Position numbers and translations under genes: made by a program | Origin: Bacillus alveayuensis | GTDB lineage: Bacteria > Bacillota > Bacilli > Bacillales > Aeribacillaceae | Direction of reading: 5' to 3' | Length of the DNA stretch: 64,000 bases | Assembly: GCA_030812955.1 (NCBI GenBank) | Contig: JAUSTR010000005.1 | Span: 1-64,000 of the forward strand | The notes under the pieces: generated by a model | What the model saw: only the letters and a program-made list of their open reading frames with translations | Database searches by the model: none | What the model was told of the DNA's origin: nothing | Shown here: piece after piece, positions 38,189-46,602 of the stretch | Layout: each line of letters opens with the position of its first letter | How positions within the stretch are numbered: the first letter of the stretch is position 1

Positions 38189-38953
38189 TTAAAAAAGTCC
38201 TAAAAACTTTTTTCGTTTCACTCGCTCTGGCTGCTCTTTATAGATCGCTTCATTTTGAAAAATATATTCGGCATTTTCTCGGAAGTAGTAGACGGCTTCG
38301 CTGCCAAATTCTTTACCGACCATATTAAACGCCTCCTGCATATGGAAGCTGCGGTTTTTCACATTGTGTGCGTCAGAGGCAATGACATGGACAAGTCTAG
38401 CCTCGATGATATCTAATGAAAACTTTTGAATTTTTTTTCCGAAACGCCCAACAAGACTTCCCGCTGTTATTTGGGCGATTGCCCCCTTTTTCACTAACTT
38501 GTACAAAAGATCTGGATGCTGCACGATTTCGGTATTTCGTTCCGGATGGGCAATAATAGGTGTTAAGCCTTTCATTTCGATGTCATACAAAAGCTGTTCG
38601 GCATAGCGCGGAACATGGTTAGACGGAAATTCGATTAAAATGTACGAGCTGTTATTTAATCCGATTACTTTTTCACATTCATAATCTTGCAGTAAATCTC
38701 CGTAAATACGAACCTCTTGCCCTGGTGCAATGTTTAAGGGAATTCCCTCTTTCTGAATGGCTAGTTTGAGCTTTTTTACTCGATTTTCGACAATGTCTCG
38801 TTCATTTTCATAGCGTTCATGCTTATGATGAGGGGTCGCGACAATAGCAGTAATCCCTTCTTCGACAGCTTTTCGTGCCATTTCGAGGCTTTCAGTCAAA
38901 TGCTTCGCCCCATCATCCAATTCGGGTAAAATATGACAATGTAAATCAATCAA
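38189..38953 (-). CDS. ywqE: Tyrosine-protein phosphatase, PHP type (YwqE/CpsB family)
   Basis: Mn-dependent phosphatase that dephosphorylates the partner tyrosine kinase and so controls polysaccharide production. It is 254 residues with a PHP fold: metal-binding MIDLHCHILPELDDGAKHL at the N-terminus, VATPHHKHERY, PGQEVRIYGDLL, IIAHPERNTEI and the C-terminal HVIASDAHNV. The start is a TTG about 9 nt after AGGAGGG. It is the third gene of ywqC-D-E, the same order as in B. subtilis, where ywqF follows; here an EPS locus follows instead. Confidence 0.95.
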   Translation of the reverse strand: MIDLHCHILPELDDGAKHLTESLEMARKAVEEGITAIVATPHHKHERYENERDIVENRVKKLKLAIQKEGIPLNIAPGQEVRIYGDLLQDYECEKVIGLNNSSYILIEFPSNHVPRYAEQLLYDIEMKGLTPIIAHPERNTEIVQHPDLLYKLVKKGAIAQITAGSLVGRFGKKIQKFSLDIIEARLVHVIASDAHNVKNRSFHMQEAFNMVGKEFGSEAVYYFRENAEYIFQNEAIYKEQPERVKRKKFLGLF

Positions 38954-39064
38954 TAAGGGTCCCTCCTAAAAATGGGTACTTTGGCATATTATTCCCTCGC
39001 AATCATTTATTCATTTTACCATACATTGGATATATTTCAAAGAAGGGGACTTTTGATAGATGAC

Positions 39065-39775
39065 TTATTTCCCGCCATAATAGTAGTAGTAATGATGATC
39101 CTTACGCTTTTTCCCATTTAAGACGACCCCAAGCAGCTTGCTTTTTCCAACCGTTAACGCCTCCTTTGCTTTAAGTGCTGCTTCCTGTTCCGTTTTCCCG
39201 CTTGATACGACTAAAATCGACGCATCGACATGATTGGATAAAATTTGCGCATCGGCAACAGCCAAAACAGGCGGTGTATCAAAAATGACGATATCATATA
39301 GGGAATACACTCCCTCCAACAATTCCTTCATGCTTCTTGATGACAACAGCTCCGCTGGATTCGGCGGGATCGGACCGCTTGATAAAATGTGCAAGTTTTC
39401 CACCTCACAAAGCTGGACCGCTTCATCCAATGCCACTTGCTTTGTTAATACTCTCGTCAACCCGTAAATATTTTCAACACGAAACGTATAGTGCACGGTT
39501 GGCTTTCGTAAATCAGCATCAACTAATAACACTTTTTTGCCTTGCTGGGCAAACACAACCGCTAAGTTGGCTGCTGTCGTCGACTTCCCTTCACCAGGAC
39601 CAGGAGAGGTCACGATGATCGAACGAACCTCTTCGTCAACAACCGAATACTGAATATTTGTCCGCACCGTACGATACTGCTCTGATACAGGGGATTTCGG
39701 CATTCGGGCTGCAATTAGAGAACGTTCATTCCGCTTAAATGCTTTTCTTGAGTTTGAAAATCGTTTACGCGCCAT
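39065..39775 (-). CDS. ywqD: Bacterial tyrosine kinase (YwqD/PtkA, CpsD/CapB family)
   Basis: Cytoplasmic BY-kinase activated by its membrane partner YwqC; together they set chain length and phosphorylate sugar enzymes and other targets. It is 236 residues from ATG 39775 (after GGGGAGAG). Walker A is SPGPGEGKSTTAANLAVVFA, Walker A' is KVLLVDADLRKPTVH, Walker B is DIVIFDTPPVLAVADA, and a C-terminal tyrosine cluster HHYYYYYGGK is the autophosphorylation site. It overlaps the 3' end of ywqC by 11 nt. Confidence 0.96.
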   Translation of the reverse strand: MARKRFSNSRKAFKRNERSLIAARMPKSPVSEQYRTVRTNIQYSVVDEEVRSIIVTSPGPGEGKSTTAANLAVVFAQQGKKVLLVDADLRKPTVHYTFRVENIYGLTRVLTKQVALDEAVQLCEVENLHILSSGPIPPNPAELLSSRSMKELLEGVYSLYDIVIFDTPPVLAVADAQILSNHVDASILVVSSGKTEQEAALKAKEALTVGKSKLLGVVLNGKKRKDHHYYYYYGGK

Positions 39776-40508
39776 ATGACTCTCCCCTTGCTCTTGATTT
39801 GCTATAAGCTGTTTGCTTGCTCGGTTCGATATCGTCATCGATTTCCGAAATCGCACCTAAAACTGGCAGCTCTAGTATTCTTTCAATATCTTGTTCCGTT
39901 TTAATAGTGTTATCTAAATATTCTAATAAAAAGGCAATTCCGACTCCTGTCATCAAGCCTACAACAAAGGCAATCGCCATATTTAACATCGGCTTTGGTT
40001 TAATCGGTGATGGATTTTCTTTTACTTCTGCTTTCGATAAAATGTTCACATTATCTACGTTCATAATATTTTTAATTTCTTTTTGGAAAACGGTTGCGAT
40101 CGTATTCGCAATCGTTGCCGCTCGCTCTGGATCAGGATCTTGTACGGAAATATTCACAACTTGCGAATCCTTTTCACTGTTTACCGTAATTTTTTCATTT
40201 AATTGTTCAATCGTTTCCGGTAAATCTAATTGCTCGACGACAAGATCTAATATCGCCGGACTTTTAATGATGACGTTATATGTATTAATAAGCTGCAAAT
40301 TCGTTTGGATTTCATTATATTGAAAAGTGAGCTGATCATTTTTCGCTTGATTGACTAAAATTTGCGTGGATGCTTGATAAATCGGTGTAATGACAAAATA
40401 GCTAACAATTCCGCTTGTCATCGTCGCAAGCGCCGTAATGATGACGATGAGCGAGAGACGTTTCCGAAGTGTTTGAAATAGCTCCTTAAGACTAATCGTT
40501 TCTTCCAT
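39765..40508 (-). CDS. ywqC: Chain-length determinant / kinase modulator (YwqC/TkmA, CpsC/CapA family)
   Basis: A Wzz-domain membrane protein of 247 residues. An N-terminal cytoplasmic segment (MEETISLKELFQTLRKRLSL) precedes the first membrane helix (about residues 19-40), followed by an external Wzz domain with IVNTIATVFQKEI-like helices. The proline-containing second helix begins NPSPIKPKPMLNMAIAFVVG, and a cytoplasmic tail would activate YwqD. ATG 40508 follows GGAGG by about 6 nt. It is the first gene of the EPS locus; about 260 bp of AT-rich leader precede it, with a TATAAT near 40549 but no good -35. Confidence 0.95.
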   Translation of the reverse strand: MEETISLKELFQTLRKRLSLIVIITALATMTSGIVSYFVITPIYQASTQILVNQAKNDQLTFQYNEIQTNLQLINTYNVIIKSPAILDLVVEQLDLPETIEQLNEKITVNSEKDSQVVNISVQDPDPERAATIANTIATVFQKEIKNIMNVDNVNILSKAEVKENPSPIKPKPMLNMAIAFVVGLMTGVGIAFLLEYLDNTIKTEQDIERILELPVLGAISEIDDDIEPSKQTAYSKSRARGESYGA

Positions 40509-40769
40509 GATGACCTCCAACGTACTAGATTCATAGATAAAATCTATTATAAAAGGAAAAACTACATAAATCTACATGAATTTCCATTGTTTTCTCGATC
40601 GTCCTGTCATTTATTATACAATTTTGTCTTCTCCTTTCCTACACTTTTTCCATATTTTCAATACTTTTTACATAACATTTACAATAATATTGACGGTTGC
40701 CAAGCCTTTTCGGCTAAAAAAGAGCTTACAACTACGTTGATTTTTAACTTCTTTGCTGCTTAATTGGCA

Positions 40770-40800
40770 AAAAAATAAGGATGGGATTCACCTCCATCCT
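40770..40800 (-). terminator. Terminator after the c-di-GMP-controlled small gene
   Basis: Minus strand AGGATGG, loop AGGTGAATC, CCATCCT, then TATTTTTTT. It begins 7 bp after the stop of the 42-residue gene and isolates that gene from ywqC unless read through. Confidence 0.85.
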
Positions 40801-40806
40801 GTTCAC

Positions 40807-40935
40807 TTATATATTGAGCAGCATCGTTATTCCGGCACCAAGAAGGATTGCCAATAATGGAATGGAAATATATAAAAGCTTTTTATTTCTTTCCTTTTTC
40901 GCTTCCATTTCCTCTGGTGTCAACCATGAACTCAT
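40807..40935 (-). CDS. Small single-pass membrane protein under c-di-GMP riboswitch control
   Basis: A 42-residue protein. A charged N-terminal half (MSSWLTPEEMEAKKERNKKL) is followed by one membrane helix (LYISIPLLAILLGAGITMLL). ATG 40935 follows a strong AGGGGGG site. It is the only gene between a GEMM-I riboswitch and a terminator, so it is the direct c-di-GMP target. The family is unrecognised. Its place immediately upstream of ywqC-ywqD-ywqE suggests a role in surface polysaccharide or sessile behaviour, for instance as a regulatory partner of a membrane complex. That is inference. Confidence 0.8.
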   Translation of the reverse strand: MSSWLTPEEMEAKKERNKKLLYISIPLLAILLGAGITMLLNI

Positions 40936-40954
40936 TTCTTTTACCCCCCTCGTC

Positions 40955-41035
40955 TCAAGCAGCTGGCTGGCTTACCCAAACGGCTTTAGCCCCTGTAGCT
41001 TTGCGTCCATTGTTTTCACAATGTTTGCCTTTTTC
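40955..41035 (-). promoter_or_regulatory. Cyclic di-GMP-I (GEMM-I) riboswitch
   Basis: The minus strand contains the class I aptamer pattern in order: AAAGGCAAAC; a P2 stem CATTGT closed by a GAAA tetraloop and ACAATG; the signature GGACGCAAAGC; then P3 CTACAGGGGCTAAAGCC...GGGTAAGCCAGCC with its tetraloop-receptor side. The aptamer ends about 20 nt before the AGGGGGG ribosome binding site of the 42-residue gene. No T-run terminator lies between, so translational control or internal hairpin switching is likely. Family knowledge: GEMM-I binds c-di-GMP and controls motility, adhesion and matrix genes. Confidence 0.9.
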
Positions 41036-41045
41036 AACGAACCTC

Positions 41046-41074
41046 CATTTATGATTATCGGCCATTTATGTCAA
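41046..41074 (-). promoter_or_regulatory. Candidate sigma-A promoter of the riboswitch transcript
   Basis: Minus strand TTGACA (41069-41074) is a perfect -35. With 17-bp spacing the -10 is TAAATG (41046-41051), a weak match. The position is right for a transcript starting just before the aptamer. Confidence 0.5.
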
Positions 41075-41171
41075 AAACGATATGGTAAATCCATAAAATG
41101 AGAAAATGGACTCGATGTTAAACGGTAAAATAGTTCTACAAAACCGTTTTACATCTGTTTCTCACAACGAC

Positions 41172-41200
41172 AAAAGACCGCTGCTTGTGCGGTCTTTTTT
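41172..41200. terminator. Hairpin terminator
   Basis: AAAAGACCGC, loop TGCTTGT, GCGGTCTTTT followed by TT. On the minus strand it directly follows the 47-residue gene; the symmetric A/T tracts let it work in both directions. Confidence 0.85.
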
Positions 41201-41212
41201 GTCTTTATAAAC

Positions 41213-41356
41213 TTATGAAGCATACATCCTCTTGATGTCAAATTCAATGAATTGCAAAAGCTCTTTTGTTGTTAAGTTTGTCAATGTTTCACCTTTTACA
41301 TAAGCGTTTAGGAGAATTTTCAAGAATTCCTCTTGTTTGATCGTCTTTTCTTCCAT
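41213..41356 (-). CDS. Small soluble protein, 47 residues
   Basis: Begins MEEKTIKQEEFLKILLNAYV and continues ETLTNLTTKELLQFIEFDIK; helical and charged with no membrane segment. ATG 41356 is preceded by AAAGGA and GGAGA. A terminator follows 13 bp after the stop. Size and composition resemble the small Fur-regulated or developmental regulator peptides of Bacillaceae, but I do not recognise the family. Confidence 0.65.
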   Translation of the reverse strand: MEEKTIKQEEFLKILLNAYVKGETLTNLTTKELLQFIEFDIKRMYAS

Positions 41357-41502
41357 TCTCCAAATGTTCCTTTCTATTGACATTTTTAAACAAATCCATG
41401 CGAAAATTATACTAGATTTTTAGATCGCTGAGCAATCCCCTTCATCATACAGTTCGCTCGATTGTCATTTTTTTGTCGTACTTCGGTTCTTTTATTTTGG
41501 CA

Positions 41503-41694
41503 CTTTTCTAAAAGATTGTTGCTTAACTATACGATAGTTTTTTGACTGTCAAGCAAGCGAAACGCTTGCTACACGTTGTAGCGTGACGTGAACCGAACAA
41601 AAGTCGATGGTCGGACAATTGTGATTTGTTCGACCACGTGCTTTGTTCGGTTCATAGACAGTCGAAAAGCAACAAAGTTTACGAAAACAGCCTT
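41503..41694. repeat. MITE-like palindromic repeat, copy 1
   Basis: Left arm CTAAAAGATTGTTGCTT...TTGACTGTC, centre CAAGCGAAACGCTTG, GTAGCGTGACGTGAACCGAA and GTCGGACAATTGTGATTTGT then TCGACC, right arm GACAGTCGAAAAGCAAC...TTTACGAAAACAGCC. The arms are imperfect inverted repeats and several internal hairpins exist. Related copies: 53366-53562, 60446-60604, 62496-62574. Confidence 0.8.
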
Positions 41695-41771
41695 TATTTT
41701 ACGATATAATAAAGGGTAAAAGACGGCCTTATTTAAGTTGTTTAGAAAAATAACTAGAGGAGAGCGAATTG

Positions 41772-43397
41772 ATGCTAATGCGTGAAATGAATAAAGAACT
41801 CGTTTTTCAATGCGGCGAGCAAATGAAAGCCTTGCTGCCAAGCGAGCTTGATGAGAATCAACAATTGCTAAAAAAAGGACTATTGTTATTTCGAAAAGGA
41901 CATGTGTATAATGCCGAGCTTCATGAAACGATCATTACGGCGAATGTGCAAGATGTGATACGTGTTTCAGTGAAGCTTGACTTAGAGGATGTTTCGGCTA
42001 GCACATGTACGTGTCCTGCTCGTTTTTTATGCCGGCATATATTAGCTCTATTTTTATATGTATATGCAGCAACCGGCGATATTGGTTCCTTCCTTGAAGC
42101 CTGGAAAAATGAACAGCCGCGTACAAAATTAAAATCATTTGAAAAGGCAGGACTTTTACAAAAAGGAACGAGACAAAAAGCAGAAACCGTTCAAGGGTGG
42201 TATGACTATTTTGAAAATGAATTAGCCAAGCACATCCATACGGCGTTATCCCCAGCCGCCTTATGGCAAACTCTTTTTTATCGTTATTACGGCAAAATAA
42301 AACGAACGACACCGCTGAAAGAAGAGCTCAAAAAGCTTTATCAGCTGCACGCTGCCATCTTTACGATGAAAAAAATGCTTGAATCATTGCATGAAACACA
42401 CGTCAGCGACTTTATGCTGGAGCAAATTGCTTATCCGTTCATCGATCAATTGCGAGAAGATATTTATATGAAAACAGCGGAAGTGAAAAATATCGCCCAT
42501 TCGTTTACGGTAGAAGACTTTTTATCAGATAGTATTTTCAATGTAAGAGAGCTCTTATTTGCCAGTGAATATTTCCGTTTTGAACGTGTCATGGTTTATC
42601 GGCATATATGGCTTTATTTACTCAATCGAAAAGATTGGGTGAAGGAAGAATACGAATATATGGCCGAACGATTAAAGGAAGAAATTCAAGAAAAAGGGCC
42701 TTTTATTATAGAAAGTGATATCGCCGCTATGAATGCTTTATTTCTGCAAAACGAGGATGATATAGTGATGGAGCGCCTTGACTTATATTCTGACTTGATG
42801 CTCCCTTATTCCTTTGATTGGATCGGTTATATAACAGGGCGCAGGGAGTGGCAGCGTTTGCGAAAATGGAGCGCTTATTTGTTCCGTCATATTACAGGCT
42901 TTTTACAAGAAGACTTATCTTATGGGGAAAAGCGCCAAACGGTGAGCTTTTTATTAACGCTATTTTCTGAATATGAAGAGCATACAGGTGATAAGGAGTT
43001 CTTTGAACGAGCGTGTCAAAAAATGCTTCCATTTAGCTATGCAGAATACCATTATTTTTTAATGGAAGAAGGCGACTATGAAACGTGGACAGAGCTGCAG
43101 CAAATGGTCGGCTTTCCTCTTCATGAAATTGAACGCACGATCTTAAAAACGATTGAAAAAGAAGCGCCTGATAAGCTTCTCCCCCTTTTACACGATGAAG
43201 TGGAGCACTTCATATTAGAAAAAAACCGCAGCAGCTATAAACAGGCGGTCAAATATTTAAAGCAATTAAAACGAATTTATAAAAAGCTAAAGCGGACGGA
43301 AGTGTGGGAAAGCTATTTACAAAAATTAATCGCGAAACATAAACGGCTCCGCGCCTTCCAAGAGGAGCTTAAGAAAGGAAAGTTGCTAGATGCTTAA
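41772..43397 (+). CDS. ywqB: SWIM zinc-finger protein YwqB
   Basis: A 541-residue cytoplasmic protein with an N-terminal SWIM domain (ASTCTCPARFLCRHILALFL: CxC...CxH, near residues 80-95) and a long helical remainder. SWIM proteins bind DNA or proteins and often pair with Snf2 ATPases. ATG 41772 follows AGAGGAGAG by 7 nt. It overlaps the downstream helicase gene by 8 nt, the same pair as in B. subtilis (ywqB-ywqA). Divergent from the EPS locus. Confidence 0.9.
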   Translation: MLMREMNKELVFQCGEQMKALLPSELDENQQLLKKGLLLFRKGHVYNAELHETIITANVQDVIRVSVKLDLEDVSASTCTCPARFLCRHILALFLYVYAATGDIGSFLEAWKNEQPRTKLKSFEKAGLLQKGTRQKAETVQGWYDYFENELAKHIHTALSPAALWQTLFYRYYGKIKRTTPLKEELKKLYQLHAAIFTMKKMLESLHETHVSDFMLEQIAYPFIDQLREDIYMKTAEVKNIAHSFTVEDFLSDSIFNVRELLFASEYFRFERVMVYRHIWLYLLNRKDWVKEEYEYMAERLKEEIQEKGPFIIESDIAAMNALFLQNEDDIVMERLDLYSDLMLPYSFDWIGYITGRREWQRLRKWSAYLFRHITGFLQEDLSYGEKRQTVSFLLTLFSEYEEHTGDKEFFERACQKMLPFSYAEYHYFLMEEGDYETWTELQQMVGFPLHEIERTILKTIEKEAPDKLLPLLHDEVEHFILEKNRSSYKQAVKYLKQLKRIYKKLKRTEVWESYLQKLIAKHKRLRAFQEELKKGKLLDA

Positions 43398-46149
43398 CCT
43401 CTTGACGCTATTCGTACATCCCGATCGACTTGAAAATCATTTTTTTAGCATCGTATGCACCGATGCTGATGGTATCGTCATACCTGTGGAGTTATGGAAG
43501 AAGCAGCTTTTTGTATGGCATGAATCATCTTATTTTGGCACCGAGTTTTTGTCAGAAAATGACGATGATGTGGGAGAATTAATCTTATCTCCGTGGCAGG
43601 CTGTGGAGTTTTTGGCGAAAAAGCCGTACAGCTCGCTTCTCGATGTGCAGTTTTCCGATGAGGCAAAAGCAGAGCTCGATTTAGCCACTTGCATTTATGA
43701 TACCGTTCAAAAAGGGAGCTTTATGCCTGATTTTACGGCCTTCCAGCAGAGGAAGATTGCTTGGAGGCCGATTGATTTCGAGTTAGATGGTGAGGCGAAA
43801 GAATGGTTTTCGGCAGCAGTTTCCGATTTAATCGAACGAAATCCAATGCTGCAAGAAGCATGGCAGGAGGTGCTGGAAAACCATCCAGTGTTAGCGAGCT
43901 TTGGCGGCCATTTTTTAGATGAAGAAGACTGGCTTGAGAAAATTGGCTGGACGGTTCGTGACCTTCCGTTTACGATTGGCCTCCGTTTAAACGAACCGGA
44001 GTTTGATGGTGATGACTGGAAGCTGGAGTTATTTTTGCGTAATAAGAAAAATCGAGATTCGCTTCATTTTTACGAAGGCGAACAAAGCCTTCCTGCTCGT
44101 TGGAAAAAATATATGGATTTCATTGAGCGGGAGCAAAAGAGATTTCATGAAATTCTCCCATGGCTTTCGTTTCAAAATGGTGTCACGCTCGTGTCGGAAG
44201 AGGAAGCATGGCGCTTTTTAACAGAAGGAAGCGAAACTCTTGTGAACATGGGCATTGAAATTCTTTTGCCATCCTGGTGGAAAATGGTGAAAGAAGCGAA
44301 AATGCAAGTGAAAGCGAAAATGTCTTCCACTTCGACGGGCGCTTCGTTCGTTGGTATGAATCAATTAATCGATTTTGACTGGCGTTTTTCCACAAACGGC
44401 GTGGAATTATCAGAGGAAGAGTTTCATAAGCTTGTCGAGGAAAACCGCAGACTCGTGCACATTCGCGGACAATGGATTCAGCTCGATCCGAAGTTCATTG
44501 AACAGATGAAGCAAGTATTAAAACGAGCGGAAAAAGAAGGGCTTCAAGTTATCGATATTTTAGAGCAAGAGCTATTAGAGGTAAAGACGAGCGACATCGA
44601 TCAAGAAGACGACTTGCGGGCTTTTGCAAACATTCAAATTGAGCTCAATGCACAAATGAAGGCACTTGTGAAACAGATGAAAGAAATCAGTGCCATTCCG
44701 CCTGTTCACGTTCCGGATACATTTTTAGGAGAGCTGCGCCCATACCAAGAGCAAGGCGTGAATTGGCTAGTGTTTTTGCGCCGCTTCGGGTTTGGCGCTT
44801 GTTTAGCTGATGACATGGGGCTTGGAAAAACCGTGCAAATGATTGCTTATTTTCAATATGTAAAGGAACACGAACATCCAGAGGCGCCTGCGTTAATTAT
44901 TGCGCCAACCTCTGTTCTCGGCAACTGGCAAAAAGAGTTTGAAAAATTTGCTCCTCATTTAAACGTGAAGCTTTATTATGGCACGAATCGGAAAAAAGGC
45001 GATGAGTTTTCATCATTTATTTCTGATGCGGATATTGTCATTACGTCATACGGTTTAAGTCACGGTGATTTTGACGAATTGTCATCTGTGACATGGAGTG
45101 CGATTTGCCTGGATGAAGCGCAAAACATTAAAAACGCTCATACGAAGCAATCCCGTTCGATTCGTAAATTAAAAGGAAAGCATCACATTGCGTTAACGGG
45201 AACGCCGATGGAAAACCGGTTAACCGAATTGTGGGCGATTTTTGATTTTATCAATAAAGGCTATTTAGGGACACTAAACCGTTTTCAGCGCAGCTTTGTG
45301 CTGCCGATTGAAAAGGAGCGGAATGAAAAGAAAATTGCTGAGCTGCGCAAATTGATTAAACCGTTTTTGCTGCGGCGTACGAAACGGGATGAAGAAGTGC
45401 AATTAAACTTGCCGGACAAGCAGGAGCAAAAAGAATACATCCCATTAACGGTCGAGCAGGCTTCCCTTTACGAGCAGCTTGTCAAGGATACACTGGATGA
45501 GATCGCATCCGTCAGCGGCTTCGAACGAAAGGCGCTTATTTTGAAAATGCTCGGAAAACTAAAGCAGCTTTGCAACCATCCTGCATTATACTTGCAAGAG
45601 GAGTCGCCGAAAAAAATAGTCGACCGCTCACACAAGCTGGAGAAGCTGCTGGAGCTCGTAGCTGCCATTCGCGAACAAAACGAAAGCTGCCTCATTTTCA
45701 CGCAATATATTAAAATGGGCGAAATGATGAAAAACTTGCTAGAAAAAGAGTTTAATACAAACGTTTTATTTTTAAACGGCAGCCTTTCCAAAGCAAAGCG
45801 CGATCAGATGGTAGAAGCCTTTCAAAACCGGAGGCATCACATTTTCATCTTGTCATTAAAAGCGGGCGGCACCGGATTAAATTTAACAGCGGCCAATCAC
45901 GTCATCCACTTTGACCGCTGGTGGAACCCGGCCGTCGAAAACCAAGCAACAGACCGCGCCTTCCGCATCGGCCAAAAACGCTTCGTCCACGTGCATAAAT
46001 TGATCACAACCGGTACCATTGAAGAAAAAATTGATGAAATGATTGAAAAGAAACAATCATTAAACGACGAAATCATCCAAAGCGACAACTGGATCACCGA
46101 GCTTTCAGCAGATGAGTTAAAGGAACTGTTTACATTGTCGATTCGATAA
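43390..46149 (+). CDS. ywqA: Snf2-family DNA-dependent ATPase/helicase YwqA
   Basis: A 919-residue Swi2/Snf2 protein. After a long N-terminal region (about 1-445) the two RecA-like lobes carry ELRPYQEQGVNWL (Q-like), DDMGLGKTVQMIAY (motif I), LDEAQNIKN (II, DEAQ), LTGTPMENRLTELWAIFDFI (III), FTQYIKMGEMM (IV), LSLKAGGTGLNLTAANHVIH (V) and FDRWWNPAVENQATDRAFRI then GQ (VI). Such proteins translocate on duplex DNA and remodel nucleoprotein complexes, probably in repair or RNA polymerase recycling. Partner of ywqB by overlap. Confidence 0.95.
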   Translation: MLNLLTLFVHPDRLENHFFSIVCTDADGIVIPVELWKKQLFVWHESSYFGTEFLSENDDDVGELILSPWQAVEFLAKKPYSSLLDVQFSDEAKAELDLATCIYDTVQKGSFMPDFTAFQQRKIAWRPIDFELDGEAKEWFSAAVSDLIERNPMLQEAWQEVLENHPVLASFGGHFLDEEDWLEKIGWTVRDLPFTIGLRLNEPEFDGDDWKLELFLRNKKNRDSLHFYEGEQSLPARWKKYMDFIEREQKRFHEILPWLSFQNGVTLVSEEEAWRFLTEGSETLVNMGIEILLPSWWKMVKEAKMQVKAKMSSTSTGASFVGMNQLIDFDWRFSTNGVELSEEEFHKLVEENRRLVHIRGQWIQLDPKFIEQMKQVLKRAEKEGLQVIDILEQELLEVKTSDIDQEDDLRAFANIQIELNAQMKALVKQMKEISAIPPVHVPDTFLGELRPYQEQGVNWLVFLRRFGFGACLADDMGLGKTVQMIAYFQYVKEHEHPEAPALIIAPTSVLGNWQKEFEKFAPHLNVKLYYGTNRKKGDEFSSFISDADIVITSYGLSHGDFDELSSVTWSAICLDEAQNIKNAHTKQSRSIRKLKGKHHIALTGTPMENRLTELWAIFDFINKGYLGTLNRFQRSFVLPIEKERNEKKIAELRKLIKPFLLRRTKRDEEVQLNLPDKQEQKEYIPLTVEQASLYEQLVKDTLDEIASVSGFERKALILKMLGKLKQLCNHPALYLQEESPKKIVDRSHKLEKLLELVAAIREQNESCLIFTQYIKMGEMMKNLLEKEFNTNVLFLNGSLSKAKRDQMVEAFQNRRHHIFILSLKAGGTGLNLTAANHVIHFDRWWNPAVENQATDRAFRIGQKRFVHVHKLITTGTIEEKIDEMIEKKQSLNDEIIQSDNWITELSADELKELFTLSIR

Positions 46150-46250
46150 GAGGTAAGGATGTGGAGCTTTGTTTTTGCGGTGGCGGACATTGGCGGCACT
46201 ATATTAAGGTACGGGGCAGAGATTTTGCGGTAAACTGCCTTTTCGTTAAG

Positions 46251-46410
46251 GTAAGAAAACTGCATCGCGGCTTGAGAGTTGATACAACGATCGGATCCTT
46301 TCGCGGCCACACCGCTTTTGGCGCTTGCTGCATCGAATGTTCTCATGTAAGAAAACTGCATCGCGGCTTGATTTTTATTGCAATAAACTGATTCTTTTGC
46401 GGCCACATTG
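46251..46410. repeat. Pair of 64-bp direct repeats after ywqA
   Basis: Copies at 46251-46314 and 46347-46410 share GTAAGAAAACTGCATCGCGG then CTTGA, a variable middle, and TT(C/T)GCGGCCACA. They lie between the ywqA stop and a 27-residue gene. Each contains GC-rich inverted pieces (CCGCGA-type), so hairpins are possible. Function unknown. Confidence 0.7.
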
Positions 46411-46428
46411 AATAAGGAGGCATAAGCA

Positions 46429-46512
46429 ATGGCGAATGCGAAAAAGAAGGACAAAAAATCCCCTGCATGGGAAAAATTTTACGAACTAATCGAAAAAATC
46501 GTTGGCAAGTAA
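46429..46512 (+). CDS. 27-residue basic peptide
   Basis: A consensus ribosome binding site AAGGAGG lies 8-9 nt before ATG 46429. The peptide begins MANAKKKDKKSPAWEKFYEL and ends IEKIVGK: a Lys-rich start and an amphipathic helix. A 17-bp-stem terminator follows directly. The strong translation start and terminator argue for a real gene; the family is unrecognised. Confidence 0.65.
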   Translation: MANAKKKDKKSPAWEKFYELIEKIVGK

Positions 46513-46515
46513 AGG

Positions 46516-46556
46516 AAAATTTTCGTGCCCGCTCGATTGGCGGGCACGAAAATTTT
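46516..46556 (+). terminator. Strong terminator-like hairpin
   Basis: AAAATTTTCGTGCCCGC and GCGGGCACGAAAATTTT form a 17-bp perfect stem with a 7-nt loop; the 3' arm ends in TTTT. Ends the ywqB-ywqA-small peptide unit. Confidence 0.85.
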
Positions 46557-46602
46557 GCGTTAATCATTCGGGTCCAGTGCTATATCTATAGGTGCCGGCG
46601 CT

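Noticed and set aside
40781..41101. Plus-strand frame of 106 codons
   Set aside because: It is antisense to the 42-residue gene and the c-di-GMP riboswitch, which have specific signals; the frame has no ribosome site.
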